A stretch of 64,000 bases of DNA from Caballeronia temeraria (GCF_001544795.2 NZ_FCOI02000027.1:38434-102433), one strand, 5' to 3'. Positions 26,304 through 35,401 are shown, numbered from the stretch's first letter. The notes: a model not told the origin generated them from the letters alone. Numbers and translations: made by a program.

Positions 26304-27011
26304 ATGGCACGGCTTGCACGACTCTACGTTCCCGAACAGCCGCAGCATGTCATCCTGCGTGGTCTCGACCAGCAACCTGCCTTCGTCGACGACCAGGACT
26401 ACGAGCTCTTCATCGACTGCTTGAGGACTGCTTCACGTGATCACCACCTCTCCATTCACGCCTATGCGCTGATGCCGCAAGCGGTGCATCTGCTCGTCAC
26501 GCCGCGCGACGAAGCCAGCTTGCCCAAAGCGATGCAAGCCGTAGGACGTCGTTACGTAGCGCACTTCAATCGGCGTTACACGCGACGCGGCACGCTCTGG
26601 GAAGGCCGCTATCGTGCCACCGTGATCGAGGGCGAACGTTACTTTTTGCTCGCCACGCGCGTCGTCGAAATGGCGCCCGTGCGTGCACAACTCGTCGCGG
26701 CTCCGCAAGACTACAAGTGGTCGAGCTTTCGTCATCACATCGGACTTGCGCTCGACGGCCTCATCACCGACCATCCGCTTTTCTGGTCGCTCGGCAACAC
26801 GCCTTTTGAACGCCAGCACGCGTACAAGGAACTGTGCGAACAACCACTCGACGAGCGCGAGGCCAATCGTCTCTTGCAAGCGACACTCAAAGGCTGGGTG
26901 CTGGGCAGCGATGCCTATCGCGAATGGGCATCTCATGCGGCCAACCGCCGGGTGTCGCCGCTGCCGCGCGGCCGTCCGCGAAAGATTCGCGAAACTCCAC
27001 AGCCTCAATAA
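26304..27011 (+). CDS. RAYT-like (REP-associated tyrosine transposase) protein, catalytically degenerate
   Basis: Related to IS200/RAYT single-strand transposases (Y1 family). The 235-residue protein retains the family skeleton: MARLARLYVPEQPQHVILRG start, YALMPQAVHLLVTP, NRRYTRRGTLWEGRY and VVEMAPVRAQLV, then a WSSF motif. The HUH metal site, normally H-V-H, reads A60-V61-H62. The position usually Tyr in the RYIELNPVRA motif is V120. The C-terminus has RGRP (222-225) flanked by basics, an AT-hook-like motif. No terminal repeats or REP palindromes flank it. It is intact, has its own terminator, and sits upstream of gltB, so it may be a domesticated DNA-binding protein. Which Tyr is catalytic is from memory of the family. 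Confidence 0.85.
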   Translation: MARLARLYVPEQPQHVILRGLDQQPAFVDDQDYELFIDCLRTASRDHHLSIHAYALMPQAVHLLVTPRDEASLPKAMQAVGRRYVAHFNRRYTRRGTLWEGRYRATVIEGERYFLLATRVVEMAPVRAQLVAAPQDYKWSSFRHHIGLALDGLITDHPLFWSLGNTPFERQHAYKELCEQPLDEREANRLLQATLKGWVLGSDAYREWASHAANRRVSPLPRGRPRKIRETPQPQ

Positions 27012-27044
27012 CGGCGTGCCAAAGCGTTCCTGAAGCGTGAAATG

Positions 27045-27086
27045 AAACGGCGTCTCGAAATTTTCGGGGTACGCCGTTTCTTTTTC
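27045..27086 (+). terminator. Terminator after the RAYT-like gene
   Basis: GAAACGGCGT (27045-27054) pairs with ACGCCGTTTC (27072-27081), followed by TTTTT on the plus strand. It insulates the RAYT-like gene from gltB. Confidence 0.8.
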
Positions 27087-27102
27087 ACCGCTATTGATGC
27101 GG

Positions 27103-27120
27103 CCCCAATATATTGGGGCG
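27103..27120. promoter_or_regulatory. 18-bp perfect palindrome upstream of gltB
   Basis: GCCCCAATATATTGGGGC is a perfect 18-bp inverted repeat with an AT centre, 70 bp upstream of the candidate gltB -10. An uninterrupted palindrome with no loop and no T run looks like a dimeric repressor or activator operator rather than an RNA hairpin. The protein that binds it is unknown. Confidence 0.5.
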
Positions 27121-27126
27121 TGTTTG

Positions 27127-27147
27127 CACCATATCGATAATTGGTGT
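27127..27147. promoter_or_regulatory. CACCA/TGGTG inverted repeat upstream of gltB
   Basis: CACCA and TGGTG flank an ATCGAT-containing AT-rich centre, about 40 bp upstream of the candidate gltB -35 (27166-27171). Position and shape fit a LysR-type or other activator site. Inference only. Confidence 0.35.
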
Positions 27148-27165
27148 CATATCATCAAGTTTTAT

Positions 27166-27195
27166 TTGCCACCGCTTTGATTCGTCGCGTATATT
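27166..27195 (+). promoter_or_regulatory. Candidate sigma-70 promoter of gltBD
   Basis: TTGCCA (27166-27171) and TATATT (27190-27195) are separated by 18 bp, giving a start near 27202 and a leader of about 140 nt before the gltB ATG. A GGCCGA/TCGGCC stem-loop (27300-27317) lies near the end of that leader. Confidence 0.45.
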
Positions 27196-27341
27196 TCGAT
27201 TTCCGGCGAATGCCGCGGTGCAGCGTGCCGCGCACGACCGTGCTTCGTGACACATGAAGTTGAAAAAAGTCGTCGCAAGCGACAAGAAAATGGTTCAACG
27301 GCCGAGTCGAATCGGCCCCTCACAGTAGAGACGGTGTCCCC

Positions 27342-30300
27342 ATGAACGATCATCAGCAGCCGGCAGCCGGTTCGCTTCCCGCCGCGCAGGGCATGTACGA
27401 CCCTGCGAACGAACACGACGCGTGCGGCGTCGGCTTCGTCGCCCATATCAAGGGAAAAAAGAGCCACGAGATCATTCAGCAGGGTCTCAAGATTCTTGAG
27501 AATCTGGACCACCGCGGCGCGGTGGGCGCCGATCCGCTGATGGGCGACGGCGCCGGCATCCTGATCCAGGTGCCGGACGGCTTCTATCGCGAGGAAATGG
27601 CCAAGCAGGGCGTGACGTTGCCGCCGGCTGGCGAGTACGGCGTCGGCATGATCTTCCTGCCGAAAGAGCACGCTTCGCGTCTCGCGTGCGAGCAGGAGCT
27701 GGAGCGCACGGTCAAGGCCGAAGGTCAGGTCGTGCTCGGCTGGCGCGACGTGCCGGTGGATTCCGCCATGCCCATTTCGCCGACCGTGAAGGCGAGCGAG
27801 CCGCTGATCCGCCAGATTTTCATCGGCCGCGGCAAGGACATCGTCGTGACGGACGCGCTCGAGCGCAAGCTGTACATCATCCGCAAGACGGCGAGCCATC
27901 GCATCCAGGCGCTCAAGCTCAAGCACGGCAAGGAATATTTCGTGCCGTCGATGTCGTCGCGCACGGTCGTCTACAAGGGTCTGCTGCTCGCCGGTCAGGT
28001 CGGCGTGTATTACCGCGACCTGCAGGACGAGCGCGTCGTGTCGGCGCTCGCGCTCGTACACCAGCGCTTCTCGACGAACACGTTCCCGGCGTGGGAACTC
28101 GCGCACCCGTATCGCATGATCGCGCATAACGGTGAAATCAACACCGTGAAGGGCAACGTCAACTGGCTGAACGCGCGCACCGGCGCGATCGCTTCGTACG
28201 TGCTCGGCGACGATCTGCCGAAGCTCTGGCCGCTGATCTATCCGGGCCAGTCGGACACGGCGTCGTTCGACAACTGTCTCGAACTGCTCGTCATGGCCGG
28301 TTATCCGCTCGTCCACGCGATGATGATGATGATCCCGGAAGCCTGGGAACAGCACACGCTGATGGACGACAACCGCCGCGCGTTCTACGAGTACCACGCC
28401 GCGATGATGGAGCCGTGGGACGGCCCCGCCGCGATCGCGTTCACGGACGGCCGCCAGATCGGCGCGACGCTCGACCGTAACGGTCTGCGTCCGGCGCGCT
28501 ATCTCGTCACCGACGACGATCTCGTGATCCTCGCGTCGGAATCCGGCGTGCTGCCGATTCCCGAGTCGAAGATCGTCAAGAAGTGGCGTCTGCAGCCGGG
28601 CAAGATGTTCCTGATCGACATGGAGCAGGGCCGCATCATCGAGGACAAGGAGCTGAAGGACAACCTGTCCAACGCGAAGCCGTACAAGAGCTGGATCGAC
28701 GCCGTGCGCATCAAGCTCGATGAAATCGAGCCGAAGGCGGACGACGTCGAGACGCAGCGCCGCGAAGCCGCCGCGCTGCTGGACCGCCAGCAGGCGTTCG
28801 GCTACACGCAGGAAGACCTCAAGTTCCTGATGGCGCCGATGGCGCAATCGGGCGAAGAGGCCGTCGGCTCGATGGGCAACGACTCGCCGCTCGCGGTCAT
28901 GTCCAACAAGAACAAGACGCTCTACAACTACTTCAAGCAGTTGTTCGCGCAAGTGACGAACCCGCCGATCGACCCGATCCGCGAGAACCTCGTCATGTCG
29001 CTCAACTCGTTCATCGGTCCGAAGCCGAATCTGCTCGACACGACCAACATCAACCCGACGATGCGCCTCGAAGTGTCGCAGCCCGTGCTCGACTTCAAGG
29101 ACATCGCGAAGATCCGCGCGATCGACAAGTACACCGGCGGCAAGTTCAGCTCGTACGAACTGAACATCTGCTATCCGGCGGCGTGGGGCAAGGAAGGCAT
29201 CGAGGCACGCATCGCGTCGCTGTGCGCGGAAGCCGTGGATGCCGTGCGCTCCGGTTACAACATCCTGATCGTGTCGGACCGCAAGATGGACCGCGATAAC
29301 GTCGCGATCCCGGCGCTGCTCGCCACGTCGGCGATCCACTCGCATCTCGTCGCGCACGGTCTGCGCACGAGCACGGGTCTCGTCGTGGAGACGGGCTCGG
29401 CGCGCGAGACGCACCACTTCGCGCTGCTCGCGGGCTACGGCGCGGAAGCCGTGCACCCGTACCTCGCGCTGGAAACGCTCGCCAACATGGCCGATGGCTT
29501 CAAGGGCGATCTCTCGGCGGACAAGGTCATCTACAACTTCACGAAGGCGGTCGGCAAGGGGCTGCTGAAGGTCATGTCGAAGATGGGCATTTCGACGTAC
29601 ATGTCCTACACCGGCGCGCAGATTTTCGAAGGCGTGGGCCTGTCGACGGAACTCGTCGAGAAGTACTTCAAGGGCACGGCGACGAAGGTCGGCGGCATCG
29701 GCATCTTCGAAGTGGCGGAAGAAGCGATTCGCCTGCATCGCGAAGCATTCGGCGACAACCCGGTTCTTGCGACCATGCTCGACGCGGGCGGCGAGTACGC
29801 GTACCGCGTGCGCGGCGAAGAGCACATGTGGACGCCGGATGCGATCGCCAAGCTGCAACACTCGGCGCGCAGCAATTCGTATCAGACGTACAAGGAATAC
29901 GCGCACATCATCAACGACCAGACGAAGCGTCACATGACGTTCCGCGGTCTGTTCGAATTCAAGGTGTCGCCGTCGAAGGCCATTGCGCTCGATGAAGTCG
30001 AATCGGCGAAGGACATCGTCAAGCGCTTCGCCACCGGCGCAATGTCACTCGGCTCGATCAGCACGGAAGCGCACGCCACGCTCGCCGTCGCGATGAACCG
30101 CATCGGCGGCAAGTCGAACACCGGCGAAGGCGGCGAGGACGAAACGCGTTATCGCAACGAATTGCGCGGCATTCCGATCAAGAACGGCGACACGCTGCAA
30201 TCGATCATCGGCAAGGAAGTCGTCACCGACATCCCGCTGAAGGACGGCGATTCGCTGCGCTCGAAGATCAAGCAGGTCGCGTCGGGCCGTTTCGGCGTGA

Positions 30301-32045
30301 CGGCGGAATATCTGTCGTCGGCGGATCAGATCCAGATCAAGATGGCGCAGGGCGCGAAGCCGGGCGAAGGCGGTCAGCTGCCGGGCCACAAGGTGTCCGA
30401 TTACATCGGCAAGCTGCGTTATTCGGTGCCGGGCGTCGGCCTGATTTCGCCGCCGCCGCACCACGACATCTATTCGATCGAAGATCTCGCGCAGCTCATT
30501 CACGATCTGAAGAACGTGAATTCGTCGTCGAGCATTTCGGTGAAGCTGGTGTCGGAAGTCGGTGTCGGCACGGTCGCGGCGGGTGTCGCGAAGGCGAAGG
30601 CGGATCACGTCGTGATCGCGGGTCATGACGGCGGCACGGGCGCGTCGCCCTTGTCGTCGCTCAAGCACGCGGGCACGCCGTGGGAACTCGGCCTCGCCGA
30701 AACGCAGCAGACGCTGGTGCTGAACCGTCTGCGCGGCCGTATCCGCGTGCAGGCGGACGGTCAGATGAAGACCGGCCGCGATGTCGTGATCGGCGCGCTG
30801 CTCGGTGCGGACGAATTCGGCTTCGCGACGGCGCCGCTCGTCGTCGAAGGCTGCATCATGATGCGCAAGTGCCATCTGAACACGTGCCCGGTCGGCGTCG
30901 CGACGCAAGATCCGGTGCTGCGCGCGAAGTTCTCCGGCCAGCCGGAACACGTCGTCAACTTCTTCTTCTTCGTCGCGGAAGAAGTGCGCGAAATCATGGC
31001 GCAGTTCGGCATCCGCAAGTTCGATGATCTGATCGGCCGCGTCGATCTGCTCGACATGAAGAAGGGCATCGAGCACTGGAAGGCGAAGGGTCTCGACTTC
31101 TCGCGCATCTTCTATCAGGTGCCGGTGGGCGAAGACGTCGCGCGCAAGCATGTCGACGTGCAGGATCACGGTCTCGACAAGGCGCTCGATCATGTGCTGA
31201 TCGAGAAGTCGAAAGCGGCGATCGAGAAGGGCGAGCATGTGTCGTTCATTCAGCCGGTGCGCAACGTGAACCGCACGGTCGGCGCGATGCTGTCCGGCCT
31301 CATCGCGAAGAAGCACGGTCATGATGGCCTCCCCGACGACTCGATCCACATCCAGTTGAAGGGCACGGCGGGCCAGAGCTTCGGCGCGTTCCTCGCGAAG
31401 GGCGTGACGCTGGATCTCGTCGGCGACGGCAACGACTACGTCGGCAAGGGCCTGTCGGGCGGGCGCATCATCATTCGCCCGACCAACGACTTCCGCGGCA
31501 AGTCCGAGGAAAACATCATCTGCGGCAACACGGTGATGTACGGCGCGATCGAAGGCGAATCGTACTTCCGCGGCGTCGCGGGCGAGCGCTTCTGCGTGCG
31601 TAACTCTGGCGCGACGGCGGTCGTCGAAGGCACGGGCGATCACGGCTGCGAATACATGACGGGCGGCACGGTGGTCGTGCTCGGCGAGACGGGCCGCAAC
31701 TTCGCGGCGGGCATGTCGGGCGGCATCGCGTTCGTGTACGACCCGGAAGGCGCGTTCGCGGGCAAGTGCAACAAGTCGATGGTTGCGCTCGATCCTGTGT
31801 TGCAGCAAGCCGAACAGGAGCGCACGGTGGACCGCGCGCTGTGGCATGCCGGCAAGACCGACGAAGCACTGCTCAAGGGCCTGATCGAACGTCACTTCCA
31901 GTTCACCGGCTCGCCGCGCGCGAAGTCGCTGCTCGAAAACTGGGATTCGGCTCGCCGTCAGTTCGTGAAGGTGTTCCCGACCGAGTACAAGCGCGCGCTC
32001 ACCGAGCTCGGCGCGAAGAAGGGCAAGGAAGCGGTCGCGGCTTAA
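27342..32045 (+). CDS. gltB: Glutamate synthase (NADPH) large subunit
   Basis: Transfers the amide of glutamine to 2-oxoglutarate, making two glutamates; the central step of ammonia assimilation. The 1567-residue protein has a class II glutamine amidotransferase domain whose nucleophile is Cys28 (EHDACGVGFV) after a 27-residue propeptide, a central domain, the FMN-binding synthase barrel (about 850-1220, with SISVKLVSEVGVGTVAAG and GHDGGTGASP), the 3Fe-4S cysteines C1171/C1177/C1182, and a C-terminal glycine-rich beta-helix (about 1290-1540). All catalytic landmarks are intact. Followed by gltD after a 77-bp gap. Confidence 0.98.
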   Translation: MNDHQQPAAGSLPAAQGMYDPANEHDACGVGFVAHIKGKKSHEIIQQGLKILENLDHRGAVGADPLMGDGAGILIQVPDGFYREEMAKQGVTLPPAGEYGVGMIFLPKEHASRLACEQELERTVKAEGQVVLGWRDVPVDSAMPISPTVKASEPLIRQIFIGRGKDIVVTDALERKLYIIRKTASHRIQALKLKHGKEYFVPSMSSRTVVYKGLLLAGQVGVYYRDLQDERVVSALALVHQRFSTNTFPAWELAHPYRMIAHNGEINTVKGNVNWLNARTGAIASYVLGDDLPKLWPLIYPGQSDTASFDNCLELLVMAGYPLVHAMMMMIPEAWEQHTLMDDNRRAFYEYHAAMMEPWDGPAAIAFTDGRQIGATLDRNGLRPARYLVTDDDLVILASESGVLPIPESKIVKKWRLQPGKMFLIDMEQGRIIEDKELKDNLSNAKPYKSWIDAVRIKLDEIEPKADDVETQRREAAALLDRQQAFGYTQEDLKFLMAPMAQSGEEAVGSMGNDSPLAVMSNKNKTLYNYFKQLFAQVTNPPIDPIRENLVMSLNSFIGPKPNLLDTTNINPTMRLEVSQPVLDFKDIAKIRAIDKYTGGKFSSYELNICYPAAWGKEGIEARIASLCAEAVDAVRSGYNILIVSDRKMDRDNVAIPALLATSAIHSHLVAHGLRTSTGLVVETGSARETHHFALLAGYGAEAVHPYLALETLANMADGFKGDLSADKVIYNFTKAVGKGLLKVMSKMGISTYMSYTGAQIFEGVGLSTELVEKYFKGTATKVGGIGIFEVAEEAIRLHREAFGDNPVLATMLDAGGEYAYRVRGEEHMWTPDAIAKLQHSARSNSYQTYKEYAHIINDQTKRHMTFRGLFEFKVSPSKAIALDEVESAKDIVKRFATGAMSLGSISTEAHATLAVAMNRIGGKSNTGEGGEDETRYRNELRGIPIKNGDTLQSIIGKEVVTDIPLKDGDSLRSKIKQVASGRFGVTAEYLSSADQIQIKMAQGAKPGEGGQLPGHKVSDYIGKLRYSVPGVGLISPPPHHDIYSIEDLAQLIHDLKNVNSSSSISVKLVSEVGVGTVAAGVAKAKADHVVIAGHDGGTGASPLSSLKHAGTPWELGLAETQQTLVLNRLRGRIRVQADGQMKTGRDVVIGALLGADEFGFATAPLVVEGCIMMRKCHLNTCPVGVATQDPVLRAKFSGQPEHVVNFFFFVAEEVREIMAQFGIRKFDDLIGRVDLLDMKKGIEHWKAKGLDFSRIFYQVPVGEDVARKHVDVQDHGLDKALDHVLIEKSKAAIEKGEHVSFIQPVRNVNRTVGAMLSGLIAKKHGHDGLPDDSIHIQLKGTAGQSFGAFLAKGVTLDLVGDGNDYVGKGLSGGRIIIRPTNDFRGKSEENIICGNTVMYGAIEGESYFRGVAGERFCVRNSGATAVVEGTGDHGCEYMTGGTVVVLGETGRNFAAGMSGGIAFVYDPEGAFAGKCNKSMVALDPVLQQAEQERTVDRALWHAGKTDEALLKGLIERHFQFTGSPRAKSLLENWDSARRQFVKVFPTEYKRALTELGAKKGKEAVAA

Positions 32046-32067
32046 GCGGTTTGTAAATATAGAAGGC

Positions 32068-32093
32068 CTTCCCGATGCGAGTGCATCGGGAAG
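32068..32093 (+). other. Perfect stem-loop between gltB and gltD
   Basis: CTTCCCGATGC and GCATCGGGAAG form an 11-bp perfect stem with a GAGT tetraloop, without a T run. It lies 23 bases after the gltB stop and 29 before the gltD ATG. It could stabilise or separate the two halves of the message to set their ratio. Confidence 0.6.
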
Positions 32094-32122
32094 CAGGTCC
32101 CTCACTGTACATAGAGAAAGAA

Positions 32123-33589
32123 ATGGGCAAGGCAACCGGTTTTCTCGAGTTCGAACGCCGCCACGAGGCGTACGAAGCACCGCTGACCCGCGTCAAGCAT
32201 TACAAGGAATTCGTCGCTGCACTGACCGATGAAGACGCGAAGGTTCAAGGCGCGCGCTGCATGGATTGCGGCATCCCGTTCTGCAACAACGGCTGCCCGG
32301 TCAACAACGTCATCCCGGACTTCAACGATCTCGTGTTCCAGCAAGACTGGAAGAGCGCGATCAACGTGCTGCATTCGACCAACAACTTTCCGGAGTTCAC
32401 GGGCCGCATCTGCCCGGCGCCGTGCGAAGCGGCGTGCACGCTCGGCATCAACGACGATCCGGTCGGCATCAAGTCGATCGAGCACGCGATCATCGACAAG
32501 GCTTTCACGGAAGGCTGGGTCGTGCCGCAGCCGCCGAAGCACAAGACGGGCAAGAAAGTGGCCGTCGTCGGTTCGGGTCCGGCTGGGCTGGCCGCCGCGC
32601 AGCAACTCGGGCGCGCGGGCCATGAAGTCGTCGTGTTCGAGAAGAACGATCGCATCGGCGGTCTGCTGCGTTACGGCATCCCCGACTTCAAGCTGGAGAA
32701 GTGGCTGATCGACCGCCGCATGCGCCAGATGGAAGCGGAAGGCGTGTCGTTCCGCACGAACGTGTTCATCGGCCGCGATGCGCTGCCGGAATACATCGCG
32801 AATACGGCGAAGGAAACCATCACGCCGGACGAACTGAAGGAACAGTTCGACGCGGTCGTGATCGCGGGCGGTTCGGAAACGCCGCGCGATCTGCCGGTGC
32901 CGGGGCGCGAGCTCGAAGGCATCTACTACGCGATGGAATTCCTGCCGCAGCAGAACAAGGTCAACGCGGGCGACAAGCTCACGGACCAGCTGCTCGCGAA
33001 GGGCAAGCATGTCGTCGTGATCGGCGGTGGCGATACGGGTTCGGATTGCGTGGGCACGTCGAATCGACATGGCGCGAAGGGCGTGACGCAGTTCGAACTG
33101 CTCGCGCAGCCGCCCGAGGAAGAGAACAAGCCGCTCGTGTGGCCGTACTGGCCGATCAAGCTGCGCACGTCGTCGTCGCATGAGGAAGGCTGCGAGCGCG
33201 ACTGGTCGGTCGCGACGAAGCGCTTCGAAGGCAAGAACGGCAAGGTCGAGAAGCTGATCGCGGTGCGCGTCGAGTGGAAGGGCGGCAAGATGCAGGAAGT
33301 GCCGAATTCCGAGTTCGAGATGAAGGCCGATCTCGTGCTGCTCGCGATGGGCTTCACGCAGCCGGTTTCGCCGGTGCTGGATGCGTTCGGCGTCGAGAAG
33401 GATGCGCGTGGCAACGTGCGCGCCGCGACCGAGGGCGACAAGGCGTATTACACGTCGGTGGACAAGGTGTTCACGGCGGGCGATATGCGTCGCGGTCAGT
33501 CGCTGGTCGTCTGGGCGATTCGTGAAGGACGTCAGTGCGCGAGGTCGGTGGATGCGTATCTGATGGGCAGCAGCGAGTTGCCGCGGTAA
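32123..33589 (+). CDS. gltD: Glutamate synthase (NADPH) small subunit
   Basis: Feeds electrons from NADPH via FAD and iron-sulfur clusters to GltB. The 488-residue protein starts MGKATGFLEFERR, the conserved family start. It has two 4Fe-4S cysteine groups: C46/C49/C54/C58 (ARCMDCGIPFCNNGCP) and C97/C101/C105 (CPAPCEAAC). The FAD site is VVGSGPAGLAAAQQL and the NADPH site VIGGGDTGSDC. An in-frame ATG at 32075 lies before the intergenic hairpin and is rejected. Ends before a strong terminator. Confidence 0.97.
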   Translation: MGKATGFLEFERRHEAYEAPLTRVKHYKEFVAALTDEDAKVQGARCMDCGIPFCNNGCPVNNVIPDFNDLVFQQDWKSAINVLHSTNNFPEFTGRICPAPCEAACTLGINDDPVGIKSIEHAIIDKAFTEGWVVPQPPKHKTGKKVAVVGSGPAGLAAAQQLGRAGHEVVVFEKNDRIGGLLRYGIPDFKLEKWLIDRRMRQMEAEGVSFRTNVFIGRDALPEYIANTAKETITPDELKEQFDAVVIAGGSETPRDLPVPGRELEGIYYAMEFLPQQNKVNAGDKLTDQLLAKGKHVVVIGGGDTGSDCVGTSNRHGAKGVTQFELLAQPPEEENKPLVWPYWPIKLRTSSSHEEGCERDWSVATKRFEGKNGKVEKLIAVRVEWKGGKMQEVPNSEFEMKADLVLLAMGFTQPVSPVLDAFGVEKDARGNVRAATEGDKAYYTSVDKVFTAGDMRRGQSLVVWAIREGRQCARSVDAYLMGSSELPR

Positions 33590-33613
33590 GTGGAGTTCGA
33601 CGCTTCACGTAAG

Positions 33614-33640
33614 AAGGCCACGCGATTGCGTGGCCTTTTT
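33614..33640 (+). terminator. Rho-independent terminator after gltD
   Basis: AAGGCCACGC pairs with GCGTGGCCTT around a short GATT-like loop, followed by further Ts. It also separates gltD from the convergent ABC transporter gene. Confidence 0.88.
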
Positions 33641-33658
33641 GCTTTGGGATTGCGCGGC

Positions 33659-35401
33659 TCAAACCTCCGCCATCGCCCTCTCGATCTCGATCTTGTAATC
33701 ATGGAACATCGCCACCGACTCGCGATGCGCCACACTCAATATCGCCGCCTTCGGCAGCCGTTCGACGAGCGTGTTGTAGATATGCAGCTCGTTCTCCGCA
33801 TCGAGCGCGCTCGTGGCTTCGTCGAGGAACACGAAGTCCGGCTTGTGCAGCAGCACGCGCGCGGCGGCGAGCCGCTGTTGCTCACCCGGCGACAGGCTCC
33901 GCGCCCAATGCGCGCTTTCGTCCAGCCGGTCCGCATACGCTTCGAGATTGCACAGACGCAGCACTTCGCGCGATTCTTCATCGCCGAACGTGCCGCCCGC
34001 CGACGGATACGACAGCGCCGCGCGCAACGTCCCGATCGGCAGATAGCTCATCTGCGGGATGAACATCATCTTCGCGTCGACGGGCGCATCGATCGTGCCG
34101 TCGCCGAACGGCCACAAGCCCGCGAGCGCGCGCATCAAGGTGCTCTTGCCCGACCCCGAAGGACCGACGACCAGCCACCGCGATCCCGGCTCGATCGACA
34201 CATTCGCCACACGCGAAAGCGGCGTGCCGTTGGGCAGCGCGAGCACGAGTCCGTTCGTCGTGAGCGACGGCGTGCTCGTGTAATGCAGGTTGATGCCGCC
34301 ATGTTCCGTCGCCGGCGACGTTTCCTCGCGGATATGCGTCGAGCGCATCACGCGCTTGAATTCGCGCAGACGATTGACGGTGGCGCGCCATTCGACCAAC
34401 GTCGAATAACTGTTGATGAACCAGGAAAACGAATCGCTGACCGTGCCGAACGCCGATGAAATCTGCATCAGCACGCCGAACGAAAACGCGCCCGCGAAGT
34501 AACGCGGCGCGGCGACCATGATCGGAAAGATGATCGCGATCTGTCCGTAGAAGGAAAGCACGAAGGTCATGCGCTTCGTGTACTTCATGATCAGCCACCA
34601 GTTGTCGCGGATGCGCTGGAAGATGGTCTTCGCATTCGCCGTTTCGGTGGAGATGCCGTCGTAGAAAGCGATCTGCTCGGCGTTCTCGCGCACGCGGATC
34701 AGGCCGAAACGGAAATCCGCTTCCACCTTCTGCTGCTGATAATTGATCGACACGAGCGGATGCCCGACCTTCTGGATGATCAGCGAGCCGAGAATCGCGT
34801 AGAGCGCGGCGGCCCACACCATGTAGCCCGGAATCGTGATCGGCGTGCCGCCGAGCGAGAAGGTCAGCGCGCCCGCGATGGTCCAGAGAATCGTGATGAA
34901 GGTGACGAGCGTGACGAGCGTCGAAAGCAGGTCGAGCGACAGCGAAAGCGTGGTGGTGGCGAAGGACTGGAGATCGTCGGAAATACGCTGGTCGGGGTTG
35001 TCGGCGAGACGGTCGCGCTCGATGCGGTAGAACGCCTTGTCGCCGAGCCATTGCTCCAGGAACCGGTTGGTGAGCCATTGGCGCCAGCGGAACGCGAGCA
35101 TCTGCCGCAGATACCGCCCGTACACCGCGAGCAGGATGTACGCGAACGCGAGGCCGGTGAAGATCAGCAGCAGATGCGGAAAGTCCCTGACGTTCTTGTT
35201 CTGCAGCGCGTTGTAGAAGTCGGCGTTCCAGCTGTTGAGCCGGACGTTGATCCAGACGACCGTCATGTTGATCGCGATGATCGCGACGAGCAGACCCCAC
35301 GCGATGCCGCGCTCCTCCGACACCCAGTAGGGCTTGATGAGGCTCCACGCCGAGACTTCGTCGGCCTTCTGCTGTGTGCTTTCGGTGCGAGTGTTGGTCA
35401 T
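33659..35401 (-). CDS. ABC transporter, fused permease and ATPase (YddA/SbmA-BacA-like family)
   Basis: Half-size exporter in which membrane and ATPase domains are fused; it should work as a homodimer in the inner membrane. The 580-residue protein has an ABC_membrane_2 (ABCD-type) domain with about six helices (residues 25-300, including the RWRQWLTNRFLEQWL motif), then an ATPase domain with Walker A GPSGSGKST, signature LSPGEQQRLAAAR, Walker B FVFLDEATSALD and a switch histidine (SVAHRE). Relatives include E. coli YddA and the peptide/vitamin B12 transporters SbmA/BacA, which lack the ATPase. The substrate cannot be told. Single gene, convergent with gltD. Confidence 0.9.
   Translation of the reverse strand: MTNTRTESTQQKADEVSAWSLIKPYWVSEERGIAWGLLVAIIAINMTVVWINVRLNSWNADFYNALQNKNVRDFPHLLLIFTGLAFAYILLAVYGRYLRQMLAFRWRQWLTNRFLEQWLGDKAFYRIERDRLADNPDQRISDDLQSFATTTLSLSLDLLSTLVTLVTFITILWTIAGALTFSLGGTPITIPGYMVWAAALYAILGSLIIQKVGHPLVSINYQQQKVEADFRFGLIRVRENAEQIAFYDGISTETANAKTIFQRIRDNWWLIMKYTKRMTFVLSFYGQIAIIFPIMVAAPRYFAGAFSFGVLMQISSAFGTVSDSFSWFINSYSTLVEWRATVNRLREFKRVMRSTHIREETSPATEHGGINLHYTSTPSLTTNGLVLALPNGTPLSRVANVSIEPGSRWLVVGPSGSGKSTLMRALAGLWPFGDGTIDAPVDAKMMFIPQMSYLPIGTLRAALSYPSAGGTFGDEESREVLRLCNLEAYADRLDESAHWARSLSPGEQQRLAAARVLLHKPDFVFLDEATSALDAENELHIYNTLVERLPKAAILSVAHRESVAMFHDYKIEIERAMAEV

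Noticed and set aside
26304..27011. Active mobile element (IS200/RAYT with REP palindromes)
   Set aside because: No REP-like clusters or end hairpins flank the gene, and the metal and Tyr motifs are altered; better seen as a resident, degenerate relative.
27162..29933. A 923-codon minus-strand frame opposite gltB, and similar long frames at 30045-32180, 15215-17284, 17304-19715 and 47774-50227
   Set aside because: All lie exactly opposite well-identified genes and give arginine-rich, motif-free proteins; overlapping coding of this extent is not credible without other evidence.
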